Shown: one piece after another, positions 16,912 to 25,547 of the stretch
How the letters are laid out: the number at the start of each line of letters is the position of its first letter
How positions within the stretch are numbered: the first letter of the stretch is position 1
Assembly: GCA_019116705.1 (NCBI GenBank)
Contig: DXBF01000034.1
Location: 1 to 46,974 of the forward strand
DNA: 46,974 nt
Source: Candidatus Gemmiger avistercoris
Lineage (GTDB): Bacteria; Bacillota; Clostridia; Oscillospirales; Ruminococcaceae
Direction: 5' to 3'
The notes under the pieces: generated by a model
What the model was told of the DNA's origin: nothing
What the model saw: the letters and a program-made list of their open reading frames with translations, nothing else
Database searches by the model: none
Translations under genes and position numbers: made by a program

Positions 16912-18534
16912 TCACTCCTTTTTGCAGTAGAGCAGGGCTTCCCAGGGGCGCAGCGCGCCGGGGGCGGGGCTGCCCTGGGTGGCCAGCAGCAGTTCGGCGC
17001 CGGAAAATTCTTCCGGCAGGGGGAAGGCGGCAGGGCGGCCGCTGAGGTTGACGGCGGCCAGCAGTGCCTGCCCGCCGCCCCGGCGCACGTAGGCGAATAC
17101 CTGTTCGTCCTCCGGGCAGAGCAGCGTGAAATCCCCCTCCACAAACACCGGGCAGGTCTTGCGCAGCGCGATGAGCTTCTGGTAGGTATAGAAGACCGAG
17201 CCGGGGTCCGCCAGCGCGGCCTCGGCGTTGACGGCGGTGTGGTTGGGGTTGATGCGCATCCACGGCGTGCCGGCGGTGAACCCGGCGTTGGGGCCTGCGC
17301 TCCACTGCATGGGGGTGCGGGCGTTGTCCCGGCCCACCCGGTGGATGGCGGCCATGGCTTCGGCGTCGCTCCAGCCCCGGGCGCGCAGGTCCTTGTAAGC
17401 GTTCAGGCTCTCGATGTCCCGCAGATCGGCCAGGGGATAGGCGGCGTTGGTCATGCCCAGTTCCTCGCCCTGGTAAATGTAGGGCGTGCCCTGCAGCCCG
17501 TGCAGCGCCACGGCCAGCGCCTGGGCGGACTGTACGCGGCAGGCGCCGTCGTCCCCCCAGCGGCTGACGATGCGGGGCAGGTCGTGGTTGTTCCAGAACA
17601 GGCTGTTCCAGCCGCAGCCGTGCAGCCCCTGCTGCCAGCGGGCGATGCTCTTTTTGAGGGCGGGCAGCGTCATGGGCCTGGGTTCCCACTTGGAAGGGCC
17701 CTGGTCCAGCACCATCTGCTCAAACTGGAACACCATACTGAAGATGCTGCCGTCGGGGGCGCTGTACTGCCGGGCCCGCTCGATGTTGGCGCCCCAGGTC
17801 TCGCCCACGGTGACCAGGTTCGCTCCGCCGAAGGTCTCGCGGTTCATTTCCCGCAGGAATTCCAGCAGGCGGGGGCCGTTGGCGGTCACTTCCAGGTCGG
17901 GGTCCTTGCCCACCTGGTCGATCACGTCCAGCCGGAAACCGGCCACGCCTTCCGCCATCCAGGAGCGGATCACGCCGTACAGTTCCTGCCGGACCTTGGG
18001 GTTGGCCCAGTTCAGGTCGGGCTGCTGGGGGGCGAACTGGTGGAAATAGTACTGCCCCAGTTCGGGCACCCAGGTCCAGGCAGGGCCGCCGAAGGTGGCT
18101 TTCATGCCGTTGGGCGGGGTGCCGGGTTCGCCGTCCCGCCAGATGTAGTAATCGTGGAAGGGATTATCCCTGCCTTTGAGCGCTTCCCGGAACCAGCGGT
18201 GCCGGTCGCTGGTGTGGTTGAGCACCAGATCCAGCAGGATGCCGATGCCCCGCGCCTTCGCCTCCCGGATCAGGGCGCGCATGTCCTCCATCGTACCGAA
18301 CATCGGGTCGATGGCGCGGTAGTCACTGATGTCGTAGCCGTTGTCGGCCTGGGGGCTGGCGAACACCGGGCAGAGCCACAGCGCATCCACGCCCAGTTTC
18401 TGCAAATAGTCCAGCCGGCTGATGATGCCCGGCAGGTCGCCGATGCCGTCGCCGTCCGAATCCTGGAAGCTTTTGGGGTAGATCTGGTAGATGACGGCTC
18501 GTTTCCACCAGTCTTTTTTCGTAAAGTCCATCAT
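16912..18534 (-). CDS. Alpha-glucosidase / oligo-1,6-glucosidase (GH13)
   Basis: A 540-aa cytoplasmic GH13 enzyme, no signal peptide. N-terminal AVIYQIYPKSFQDSDGDGIGD and DLVLNHTSD are region I; GFRLDVID carries the nucleophile, VGETWG the acid/base, and WNNHDLPRIVSRWG the third Asp. The signature after the nucleophile (DVID followed by QVGKDP) suggests activity on short alpha-1,6 or alpha-1,4 gluco-oligosaccharides (MalL or DexB type), which I cannot separate. Two consecutive Met codons at 18534 and 18531 are both possible starts. Confidence 0.9.
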   Translation of the reverse strand: MMDFTKKDWWKRAVIYQIYPKSFQDSDGDGIGDLPGIISRLDYLQKLGVDALWLCPVFASPQADNGYDISDYRAIDPMFGTMEDMRALIREAKARGIGILLDLVLNHTSDRHRWFREALKGRDNPFHDYYIWRDGEPGTPPNGMKATFGGPAWTWVPELGQYYFHQFAPQQPDLNWANPKVRQELYGVIRSWMAEGVAGFRLDVIDQVGKDPDLEVTANGPRLLEFLREMNRETFGGANLVTVGETWGANIERARQYSAPDGSIFSMVFQFEQMVLDQGPSKWEPRPMTLPALKKSIARWQQGLHGCGWNSLFWNNHDLPRIVSRWGDDGACRVQSAQALAVALHGLQGTPYIYQGEELGMTNAAYPLADLRDIESLNAYKDLRARGWSDAEAMAAIHRVGRDNARTPMQWSAGPNAGFTAGTPWMRINPNHTAVNAEAALADPGSVFYTYQKLIALRKTCPVFVEGDFTLLCPEDEQVFAYVRRGGGQALLAAVNLSGRPAAFPLPEEFSGAELLLATQGSPAPGALRPWEALLYCKKE

Positions 18535-18588
18535 AGGAATGCTCCTTTTCGTTGTATGCGGGTTCGTTGTATGCGGGGCGTGTGCCGG

Positions 18589-20304
18589 TCATACCGGGCG
18601 GATCAGCACGCCGCCGGGGGCCAGGGCGCGGCCGTCCCAGCCGCGGGCAAAGGCCGGGGACCGGCCCGCGTCCAGCGGGCAGGGGGCGGCCCCGGCGTTG
18701 AGGAAAACGTCCAGCGCACCGCCCCGGCGGTAGTGGACCAGCCGCCCCGGGCCGGGAAAAAAGCGGACCTCGCTGCCCTGCAGGGCCGGTTCCTGCCGCC
18801 GCAGGGCGGCCAGGGCGCGCAGGGTCTGTACCCGGGCGCGCCCTGCGCCGGTGTCCAGCTCATCCCAGGGCATGCAGCGGCGGCAGTCAGGGTCATGGCC
18901 GCCTTCCAGGGCCAGTTCGGTGCCGTAGTACAGGCAGGGGCTGCCCGGCAGCGTCAGCAGGGCGGCCAGCTGCTGCCAGAACTCGTCCTCGCTGCCCACC
19001 CGGCTGCGCAACCGGATGGTGTCGTGCGAGTCCAGCAGCGTGAACTGTGCGGCGTTGACCTGGGGCGGGTAGACGGCCAGACAGCGGCCCACATCCCAGC
19101 CGAAGGCGGCAGCGGGCTGGCCTTTGTCCTCAAAAAAGCGGCGCAGGGCGCTCTGCAGCGGGTAGTGCATGACGGCGTCATACTCGTCCCCCTCCAGCCA
19201 GGCCGGGGCGTCGTGCCAGATCTCCCCCAGCAGGTAAAGGTCCGGCTTCAGCGTTTTGAGCCGGGCGCGCAGCCGCCGCAGAAAGGCGTGGCTGACCTCG
19301 TTGCCCACGTCGAAGCGCAGGCCGTCGATGTCGTAGCGCCGCACCCAGTCTTCGCACAGGCGGATCAGGTACTCCTGCAAGCCGGGGTCGTTGGTGTTCA
19401 GCTTGGGCATGCCGCCGTGGAAGGCAAAGGAAAAATACTGGCCGGGGCGGGTGTCCCCTTTTGCGGGGAGGGGCCACTGGTTCACGAAGAACCAGTTCCA
19501 CCAGGGGGACGCAGGCCCATGGGCCACCACGTCCCGCCAGGGGGCGAAGTCCGGCCCGCAGTGGTTGAACACGGCGTCCAGCATGACGCGGATGCCCTGT
19601 TCGTGGGCCTGCCGCACCAGGGCTTCCAGGTCGGCTCCGGCGCCGAAATCGGGGTCCACGCGGGTGTAGTCGGCGGTGTCGTATTTGTGGAAGCTGCGCG
19701 CGGCGAAGATGGGGTTCAGGTACAGCCCGTTGACGCCGAGGGATGCCAGGTAGGGCAGCTTTTGGGCGACGCCCGCCAGGTCGCCGCCGAAGCGTTCGCG
19801 GTTGGTCACGGGGCCGCGCCGCCAGGGCAGCGCGCCGCCGCGCCCGCTGCCGCCCCGGCAGAAGCGGTCGGGGTAGATCTGGTACCAGACGGTGCGGCGC
19901 ACCCAGTCCGGCGGGGCGATGCAGTCGGCGGGGTTCATCCAGGGCATCAGGAAGCACTGCACCCGCTCGTCCAGCTGCAGGTCCCGGCGCAGGCCGTCCT
20001 CATAGAGATAGCGGCACCCGGCCCCTTCTTTTATACAAAACACATAGCGCAGGCGGCGGTAGGGCGGCTGTACCGTGACGCGCCAGACCCGGTGGTGTTC
20101 CAGTTCCAGCCAGGGGTCCAGCGGGACCCGGCGGCCCTGCCAGCTTTCGCCGCCGCCTGCGATGCCCGCTTCATACGGGTCGGCGCAGATCAGTTCGGCG
20201 GCGTCCGCCTCCCTGCCGGTGCGCAGCGTGATCTGCAGCGTCCTTTCGTCGGTCATACAGCACATCGGCACGCGCGCTTCATGGAAGATCGCAGCCAGAT
20301 TCAT
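18589..20304 (-). CDS. Neopullulanase / maltogenic amylase-like GH13
   Basis: A 571-aa intracellular GH13_20-type enzyme. I chose the ATG at 20304 (MNLAAIFHEARVPMCC): GAGGTGATCC precedes it, while the open frame up to 21231 is antisense-free shadow of the GH133 gene. Residues 1 to about 120 form an N-terminal beta domain as in cyclomaltodextrinases. Catalytic blocks are DAVFNHCG, GLRFDVGNEV (nucleophile), LLGEIWHD (acid) and LLDSHDTIRL. Acts on maltodextrins, cyclodextrins or pullulan fragments inside the cell; exact preference is not readable. Confidence 0.9.
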   Translation of the reverse strand: MNLAAIFHEARVPMCCMTDERTLQITLRTGREADAAELICADPYEAGIAGGGESWQGRRVPLDPWLELEHHRVWRVTVQPPYRRLRYVFCIKEGAGCRYLYEDGLRRDLQLDERVQCFLMPWMNPADCIAPPDWVRRTVWYQIYPDRFCRGGSGRGGALPWRRGPVTNRERFGGDLAGVAQKLPYLASLGVNGLYLNPIFAARSFHKYDTADYTRVDPDFGAGADLEALVRQAHEQGIRVMLDAVFNHCGPDFAPWRDVVAHGPASPWWNWFFVNQWPLPAKGDTRPGQYFSFAFHGGMPKLNTNDPGLQEYLIRLCEDWVRRYDIDGLRFDVGNEVSHAFLRRLRARLKTLKPDLYLLGEIWHDAPAWLEGDEYDAVMHYPLQSALRRFFEDKGQPAAAFGWDVGRCLAVYPPQVNAAQFTLLDSHDTIRLRSRVGSEDEFWQQLAALLTLPGSPCLYYGTELALEGGHDPDCRRCMPWDELDTGAGRARVQTLRALAALRRQEPALQGSEVRFFPGPGRLVHYRRGGALDVFLNAGAAPCPLDAGRSPAFARGWDGRALAPGGVLIRPV

Positions 20305-20342
20305 AGGGATCACCTCTCTGTTCCCGGATAAGCGGGAAAAAA

Positions 20343-22319
20343 TCATTCGGCCCAGCCGCCCTCGAAACCGGCGGCGTCGGGGCGTTCTGCGGCCTCGCAG
20401 GCCCGCAGCAGCTCGCCCACGCTCCACGCCTGGGCAAAGCATCCGCGGGAGAGCCCGGGCGCGCCGCCGTCGTAGATCTCCGGCAGCTGGCCGATGCATC
20501 CTTCCCGCAGGGCGGGCAGCAGCAGTTCCAGATCCCGCTGCACGGCGCGGCAGGCGGCGGGGGTACAGCCGCCCACGCGCAGCGCGGCCAGATAATAGCC
20601 CCCCAGCGGGAAGGGCCAGACCGTCCCCTGGTGATAGGCCAGGTCCCGCAGCCGCTGAGGACCGCCGTAAAAACCGTGAAATTCCGGGTCCCCGGGGTCC
20701 AGGGTGCGCAGCCCGCAGGGGGTCCACAGGGCGCGGCGCACGCTGTCCACCACGGCGGCGGCCTGAACCTTTGTCAGCGGGGTGAAGGGCATCGACACGG
20801 CCCAGACCTGGTTGCAGCGCAGCTGGGTGTCGGCGTGGCCGGGTACGTCGCCGATCACGTCCCGCAGGCGGCGCTCCTCCGGCATCCAGAAGGCGCGGCG
20901 GAAACTTTCCCCCGCGCGCTCGGCCAGGGCGTCGTAGGGGTCCCCTGCCTCTCCGGCCAGGGGGGCCAGCCGGGCCATCACCCGCAGGGCGTTGTACCAG
21001 TAGGCGTTCACCTCCACCGGGCAGCCGTGGCGGGGCGTGGGCAGGTGGGTGCCGATGCGCACGTCCATCCAGGTCACCTGGTCCAGCCCCTGCCCTGCGT
21101 GCAGCAGTCCGGCCGCGTCCATGCAGATGCCATGGCGGGTGCCGGTACGGTACTTTTCCACGATCCGCTGCGCCACCGGCCAGACCTCCCGCACAAAGGC
21201 GCCGTCCCCGGTGCGCCGGTGGTACAGCCACAGGCAGTTGAGGAACAGCAGGGCTGCGTCCACCGTGTTGTACTGCGGCGGCGCGCCGTTTTCGGGGAAG
21301 AGGTTGGGCATGAGGCCGTCCTGTTCATGGGCGGCAAAAGTGCGCAGGATGCTGCGGGCGTCGGCGTAGCGGCCGGTGGTCAGCGCGCAGCCGGGCAGGG
21401 CGATCATGGTGTCCCGCCCCCAGTCGGCGAAGAAGGGGTACCCGGCCACGATGGTCATGCCGCCGGTGGAGGCCCGCCGGGTCAGGAAGGCGTCCGCTGC
21501 GGCGGACAACGCCCGCCCCAGCGGGCTTTTCAGTCCGGCGGCAGCGGCCTGGGCCCTGCGGCGGCGGGCCTGGGCTGCCAGCAGCGTGCGTGCGGCGGGC
21601 AGTGCCGGGGCAAGGCCGAACACCACCGCAAAGTCCTGGGTGCGGCCGGGCGCGGCGGTGAAGACAAACTGCCCTGCGGCGGCGCACAGGCCGGTGGCAG
21701 GGCGGCCGTCGGGGGCGTCGTGGCGGTAGCGTTCCGTTTCAAAGCGCTGGGGCAGGGCTGCGGCCCTGCCGTTTTCCAACGCATAGTACAAACGCAGGCC
21801 GCCGCTTTCGACCGCGCCTTCCCGCCACAAAAAGATGCGGCGGCGGGTCAGCCGCCCGCCTTTGGGCACAAAGCGCAGCCAGGGGGTGACCCGCAGCGTG
21901 CAGGGGGCGGCGGAGCGGTTTTCCACCGTATACTGCACGGCCACGGTGTTTGCACCGTAGGCCATGGCCACCCGGCGGGTGATGCGCACGCCGAAGGCTT
22001 CATATACCCAGCGGGGCGCGGCGGCGTCCCACAAAGCCAGAAGGTTCCAGCCGTCCTCATCGGGTGCGCCGGCCAGTTCCTGTGCGGAAAGGTAAAACGT
22101 TGTCCCGCCCACCTCGGCTTCTTCGCTCAGGCGGTGGACAAAGTCCAGGCGTTCGGTGGGCGGCGTGGGGCAGGCCATCAGCAGGGCGTGATCCCCCCGC
22201 GTGGCCGAGAACGCCGCCGACAGCGAACAGTAGCCCCCCAGCCCGTTGGTCAAAAGGAAGCAGTTCTGCTGGGCGCGGGCGGCGTCGGCAAAGTCGGGGC
22301 GGCCAAAATATGTATCCAT
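20343..22319 (-). CDS. Amylo-alpha-1,6-glucosidase, glycogen-debranching enzyme type (GH133)
   Basis: A 658-aa protein with an N-terminal domain of the bacterial debranching family (QNCFLLTNGLGGYCSLS at about 18-32) and a C-terminal (alpha/alpha)6 barrel. Barrel motifs: GYPFFADWGRDTMIALPG, NLFPENGAPPQYNTVDAALLF, PVEVNAYWYNAL and YHQGTVWPFPLGGYY. It removes single glucose branches left on limit dextrins. No transferase (GH13) domain is attached, unlike the eukaryotic enzyme. It sits between pullulanase and neopullulanase with 12- and 38-nt gaps. Confidence 0.9.
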   Translation of the reverse strand: MDTYFGRPDFADAARAQQNCFLLTNGLGGYCSLSAAFSATRGDHALLMACPTPPTERLDFVHRLSEEAEVGGTTFYLSAQELAGAPDEDGWNLLALWDAAAPRWVYEAFGVRITRRVAMAYGANTVAVQYTVENRSAAPCTLRVTPWLRFVPKGGRLTRRRIFLWREGAVESGGLRLYYALENGRAAALPQRFETERYRHDAPDGRPATGLCAAAGQFVFTAAPGRTQDFAVVFGLAPALPAARTLLAAQARRRRAQAAAAGLKSPLGRALSAAADAFLTRRASTGGMTIVAGYPFFADWGRDTMIALPGCALTTGRYADARSILRTFAAHEQDGLMPNLFPENGAPPQYNTVDAALLFLNCLWLYHRRTGDGAFVREVWPVAQRIVEKYRTGTRHGICMDAAGLLHAGQGLDQVTWMDVRIGTHLPTPRHGCPVEVNAYWYNALRVMARLAPLAGEAGDPYDALAERAGESFRRAFWMPEERRLRDVIGDVPGHADTQLRCNQVWAVSMPFTPLTKVQAAAVVDSVRRALWTPCGLRTLDPGDPEFHGFYGGPQRLRDLAYHQGTVWPFPLGGYYLAALRVGGCTPAACRAVQRDLELLLPALREGCIGQLPEIYDGGAPGLSRGCFAQAWSVGELLRACEAAERPDAAGFEGGWAE

Positions 22320-22331
22320 AGGCAGTTCTCC

Positions 22332-24335
22332 TTATGCAATGGGATCGGCCCGCCCCAGGACCAGGGCGGAACCGGCGGGCAGCACAGCCTGCCCGCCGGC
22401 AGACACCGGCTCCTCCGTCTGCCACAGGCGGCTGTCCTCGCCGTCGGCCAGCACCTGCCAGCGGCCCGCGGGCAGTACGGCGGTATGGGGGCGGCTGTCT
22501 GCGTTGTACAGCAGCACCAGTTCGGGCCAGCGGCTGCCGGGACCGGCGTTGTCCAGCCGGAAACCGGCTCCCTTGCGCCCCGGCCGCCAGACTTCCCGCA
22601 GCCGGGCGGGGGCGTCGGCGCTCTTGTCGGTCAGGGCGGGCAGCAGCGGGCGCAGGGCCATCAGGCCCCGGTAGTAGTCGGCCAGGTCCCGCCAGGGGGC
22701 GGTCCAGGCGCGGGCCCAGTCCAGCCGGTTCAGAGCGGCGGGCGCGTTGAAGCTGTCCCGCAGGCCCTGCTTGGTGCGGCCGAACTCCTCGCCCGAAAGC
22801 AGGAACCACCGCCCCTGGCAGCCGAAGCAGAAAGCGGCGGCCAGCCGGTTGGCCCGCAGGACGGCGGGGGTGGGGGCGTCGAATTTCTGGCCGGGGTCCA
22901 TGGTGATCACCAGCTTGTCCCACAGGGTCCAGTCGTCGTGGCAGGAAAGATAGCTGATGGTCTGGCTGGCGGCCTGCACGGCGAACCGTCCGCCCTGCAC
23001 GCCGGCCCAGCCGGTAACGGCGTGGGCCAGGTCCTGCAGCCGTGCGGAACCGCCGTTGACGAAACCGGGGCGTTCGGCGTGCAGGATGTGCCCTTTGACC
23101 AGGTCGCGGGTCGCGTCGCAGAAGGCGCCGATATTCGGGTCCAGCCGCGGCAGTGCGCGCTTGCCCGCCGGGCGGGAACCGGGGCGCATGGGGCTGTGCC
23201 GGGCGGCCCAGGGTTCCCCGAACACCAGTTTTTCCCCCGCGCCGTATGCTTCGTCCAGCGCGGCACGGATGGACTGCATCAGGCCGGTATCCAGCAGGCC
23301 CATCAGGTCAAAGCGGAAACCGTCCATGTGGTATTCCCGCGCCCAGTACAGCACCGATTCCCGGATGTAGCGGGCGCACATGCTGCGTTCGGTGGCCAGG
23401 TCGTTGCCGCAGGCGGAACCGTCGCCGGGGGTGCCGTCGGGGTTCTGGCGGTAGAAGTACCACGGTTCGGTGCGCCACAGCCAGGAATCCAGGTGGTAGG
23501 TGTGGTTGTACACCACATCCATAATGACACGGAACCCGTTCCGGTGCAAGGACTGGACCGCCTCTTTCAGTTCCCGGATGCGCACCGCGCCGTCGTCCGG
23601 GTCGGTGGCATAGAGCCCCTCGGGCACGTTGTAGTTGACCGGGTCGTACCCCCAGTTATACAGGTCGCTGCCCTCGGGCACCGAACCGAAATCAAAGACG
23701 GGCATCAGCTGCACATGGGTCACGCCCAGGGTCTTGAGGTAGTCCAGGCAGGTGGGGTGGAGGCCGTCGCCGTTCAGGGTGGTGCCGTTCAGCGTGAAGG
23801 CTTTGTACCTGCCCCGGTATTCTGCCGGCACGCCGCTGGCAGGGTCCCAGGAGAAATCCTTGACGTGGGTCTCGTAGATGATGTCCTCGGGGCTTCGGGC
23901 GGGGGCGCGGTCCCTGGACCAGCCGGGCGGGTCGGTGCGGCGCAGGTCGATGACCATGCTGCGCGCGCCGTCCCGGCCGCAGGCCACGGCCCAGGGGTCG
24001 GCGGTGCGGCGGGCTGCGCCATCGGAATCCGTGACGGTAAAATCGTAGAAGCAGCCGTCCCAGTTGCCGGGCAGTTCACACTGCCATACGCCGTGGCCGG
24101 CGCGCGCCAGTTCCAGCGTGCGTACGGCGGGAGCGCTGTTCCCGTCGGGATAAAGCGCCAGGCGCACGGCCTGTGCGGTGGGGGCCCACAGGGCAAAGCG
24201 GGTGGAGCAGGGGGACCACTGGGCGCCGAGCGGGCTGTCGCAGTGGTAGCGGCGCTCAAAAGCGCGGGAATCGTACAGCCGTTTGCGGGCGGCCGGGTCC
24301 GACACGGGAGTGGAGTGGAAAGGTGCGGTCTGCAT
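22332..24335 (-). CDS. pulA: Type I pullulanase (GH13_14)
   Basis: Hydrolyses alpha-1,6 branches. The 667-aa protein has a CBM48-like N-terminal domain (about 20-130), the type I hallmark YNWGYDPVNYNVPEG, GFRFDLMGLLD (nucleophile), LVFGEPW (acid) and YLSCHDDWTLWDKL. No signal peptide, so it works on imported branched oligosaccharides. I prefer the ATG at 24335 over 24347: AAAGGA is 11 nt before the former but directly abuts the latter. It follows a 347-nt gap with a terminator after malG, so it may need read-through or its own promoter. Confidence 0.93.
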   Translation of the reverse strand: MQTAPFHSTPVSDPAARKRLYDSRAFERRYHCDSPLGAQWSPCSTRFALWAPTAQAVRLALYPDGNSAPAVRTLELARAGHGVWQCELPGNWDGCFYDFTVTDSDGAARRTADPWAVACGRDGARSMVIDLRRTDPPGWSRDRAPARSPEDIIYETHVKDFSWDPASGVPAEYRGRYKAFTLNGTTLNGDGLHPTCLDYLKTLGVTHVQLMPVFDFGSVPEGSDLYNWGYDPVNYNVPEGLYATDPDDGAVRIRELKEAVQSLHRNGFRVIMDVVYNHTYHLDSWLWRTEPWYFYRQNPDGTPGDGSACGNDLATERSMCARYIRESVLYWAREYHMDGFRFDLMGLLDTGLMQSIRAALDEAYGAGEKLVFGEPWAARHSPMRPGSRPAGKRALPRLDPNIGAFCDATRDLVKGHILHAERPGFVNGGSARLQDLAHAVTGWAGVQGGRFAVQAASQTISYLSCHDDWTLWDKLVITMDPGQKFDAPTPAVLRANRLAAAFCFGCQGRWFLLSGEEFGRTKQGLRDSFNAPAALNRLDWARAWTAPWRDLADYYRGLMALRPLLPALTDKSADAPARLREVWRPGRKGAGFRLDNAGPGSRWPELVLLYNADSRPHTAVLPAGRWQVLADGEDSRLWQTEEPVSAGGQAVLPAGSALVLGRADPIA

Positions 24336-24381
24336 GTGTGGGATCATCCTTTGGGAGAAAGTGTACAGGGAATTTTGACGG

Positions 24382-24430
24382 AAAAAACAGAACGCCGGAC
24401 CGGCCGGGAAAACCGGCGGCCCGGCAGTTC
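24382..24430 (-). terminator. Terminator between malG and pullulanase
   Basis: On the minus strand an imperfect GC-rich stem (24430-24413 with 24407-24390, one bulge) and TTTT loop are followed by TGTTTTTTCC (24389-24380). It would give partial termination between the transporter genes and the glucan-degrading genes. Confidence 0.7.
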
Positions 24431-24473
24431 TGCATGGGATCTATAACAAATGGCAGAGAATGGCGGAAGGGGA

Positions 24474-24680
24474 CAGGCGGCGGGAGAAACAGAGGGACCC
24501 TCTTGCGGTGCCCGAATCGTGCTTCGCGCCTTGGGCGGCGCTTGCACTCTTCGACCGCTGGGTCTGCCAGCCACCGGGCTGGCAGCGGACGAGCGTGAGC
24601 GAGTCCGTACTTCTGCTCACCATCACCGAACGGTGATGCTTGCCGGAAGGCGCGGCCCCAGGGGCAGGCGGCGGGAGAAA
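24474..24680. repeat. Structured element bounded by a 16-bp direct repeat, downstream of malG
   Basis: CAGGCGGCGGGAGAAA occurs at 24474-24489 and 24665-24680, the second copy ending 2 nt from the malG stop. Between them are two hairpins: CTGCCAGCC-N4-GGCTGGCAG (24564-24585) and CATCACCG-AA-CGGTGATG (24620-24637). No ORF with coding character is visible. It could be a small palindromic repeat or MITE-like insertion, or a 3' UTR duplication. Confidence 0.5.
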
Positions 24681-24682
24681 TT

Positions 24683-25545
24683 TTAGCCCTTGACGGCGCC
24701 CGCCATGCCGTTGACGTAGTACTTCTGCAGTTTCAGGAACAGGATCGCAATGGGGATCGAGATCAGCACCGCCCCGGCTGCAAAGCTGGTGTACCAGTTG
24801 TCGATGTATTCCTTTTCCAGCATGCGCCACAGGCCGATGGCCACCGTGTACTGGTCGGCGTTGGCCCGGCAGATGACCTTGGCGAAGATGAAGTCCACCC
24901 AGGGCGCAGTGAAGGAGGTCAGGATCTGGTAGATGATGATGGGTTTCGAGAGCGGCAGCGTGATCTTCGTGAAGATCTGCCACCGCGTGCAGCCGTCCAG
25001 CAGGGCGGCCTCGTCCAGTTCCTTGGGCATCGTGTCAAAGAAGCCCTTGATGATCTGGAAGCCCAGCGCTGCGCCGCCGGAATAGCACAGGATCAGCGCG
25101 ATGCGCACGTTGTTGCCCTCGGTCAGGCCCACGGCCTTCAGGATGAAGTAGACGGCCACCATGGACATGAAGCCGGGGAACAGACCCAGAATCATGGCCA
25201 TGTTCATGTAGGGCTTGCGCAGCCGGAACCGCAGGCGGCTCAGGCAGAAACTGGCCGACAGCACGAAGAAGCTGGAGAGCAGGCAGCTGAAGATGGCGAT
25301 GATCAGCGTATTCATGAACATCTGGGGGAAGTTCAGCAGCGTGGTGTCGGTAAAGAGTTTGGCGTAGTTGTCCAGCGTGTAGGTCTTGGGGAAGAAGGTG
25401 GAAACGTAGCTGCCCTTCTCGCCGCGGAAGCTGGTCAGAACGACCCACAGCACCGGGAACATCCAGACGGGGCCAGGATGGCCAGCACGGTGTGGACGAC
25501 GATATTGTTGCGCAGTTTGATCCGTTTGGCGCTTTTCTGTTTCAT
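24683..25545 (-). pseudogene. malG: Maltodextrin ABC permease MalG, frameshifted near the N-terminus
   Basis: Inner-membrane partner of MalF. The natural start is the ATG at 25545 (MKQKSAKRIKLRNN), 2 nt after the malF stop and preceded by AGGAGG. That frame reads LAILAP and then leaves the MalG reading; the rest (WMFPVLWVVLTSFRGEKG onward, six-helix permease fold, ATPase-coupling loop EAALLDGCTRWQIFTKITLPL) continues in another frame. The break is at the G run 25469-25472 (C run on the coding strand). The total is 863 nt; one added base gives 864 nt (287 aa), a normal length. Either a real mutation, phase variation at a short run, or a sequencing error. Downstream it ends GMAGAVKG, the usual MalG C-terminus. 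Confidence 0.85.
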
Positions 25546-25547
25546 GC

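Noticed and set aside
20631-24446. Long plus-strand open frame opposite the pullulanase and GH133 genes
   Set aside because: Same antisense artefact; no domain signatures and no RBS-linked start.
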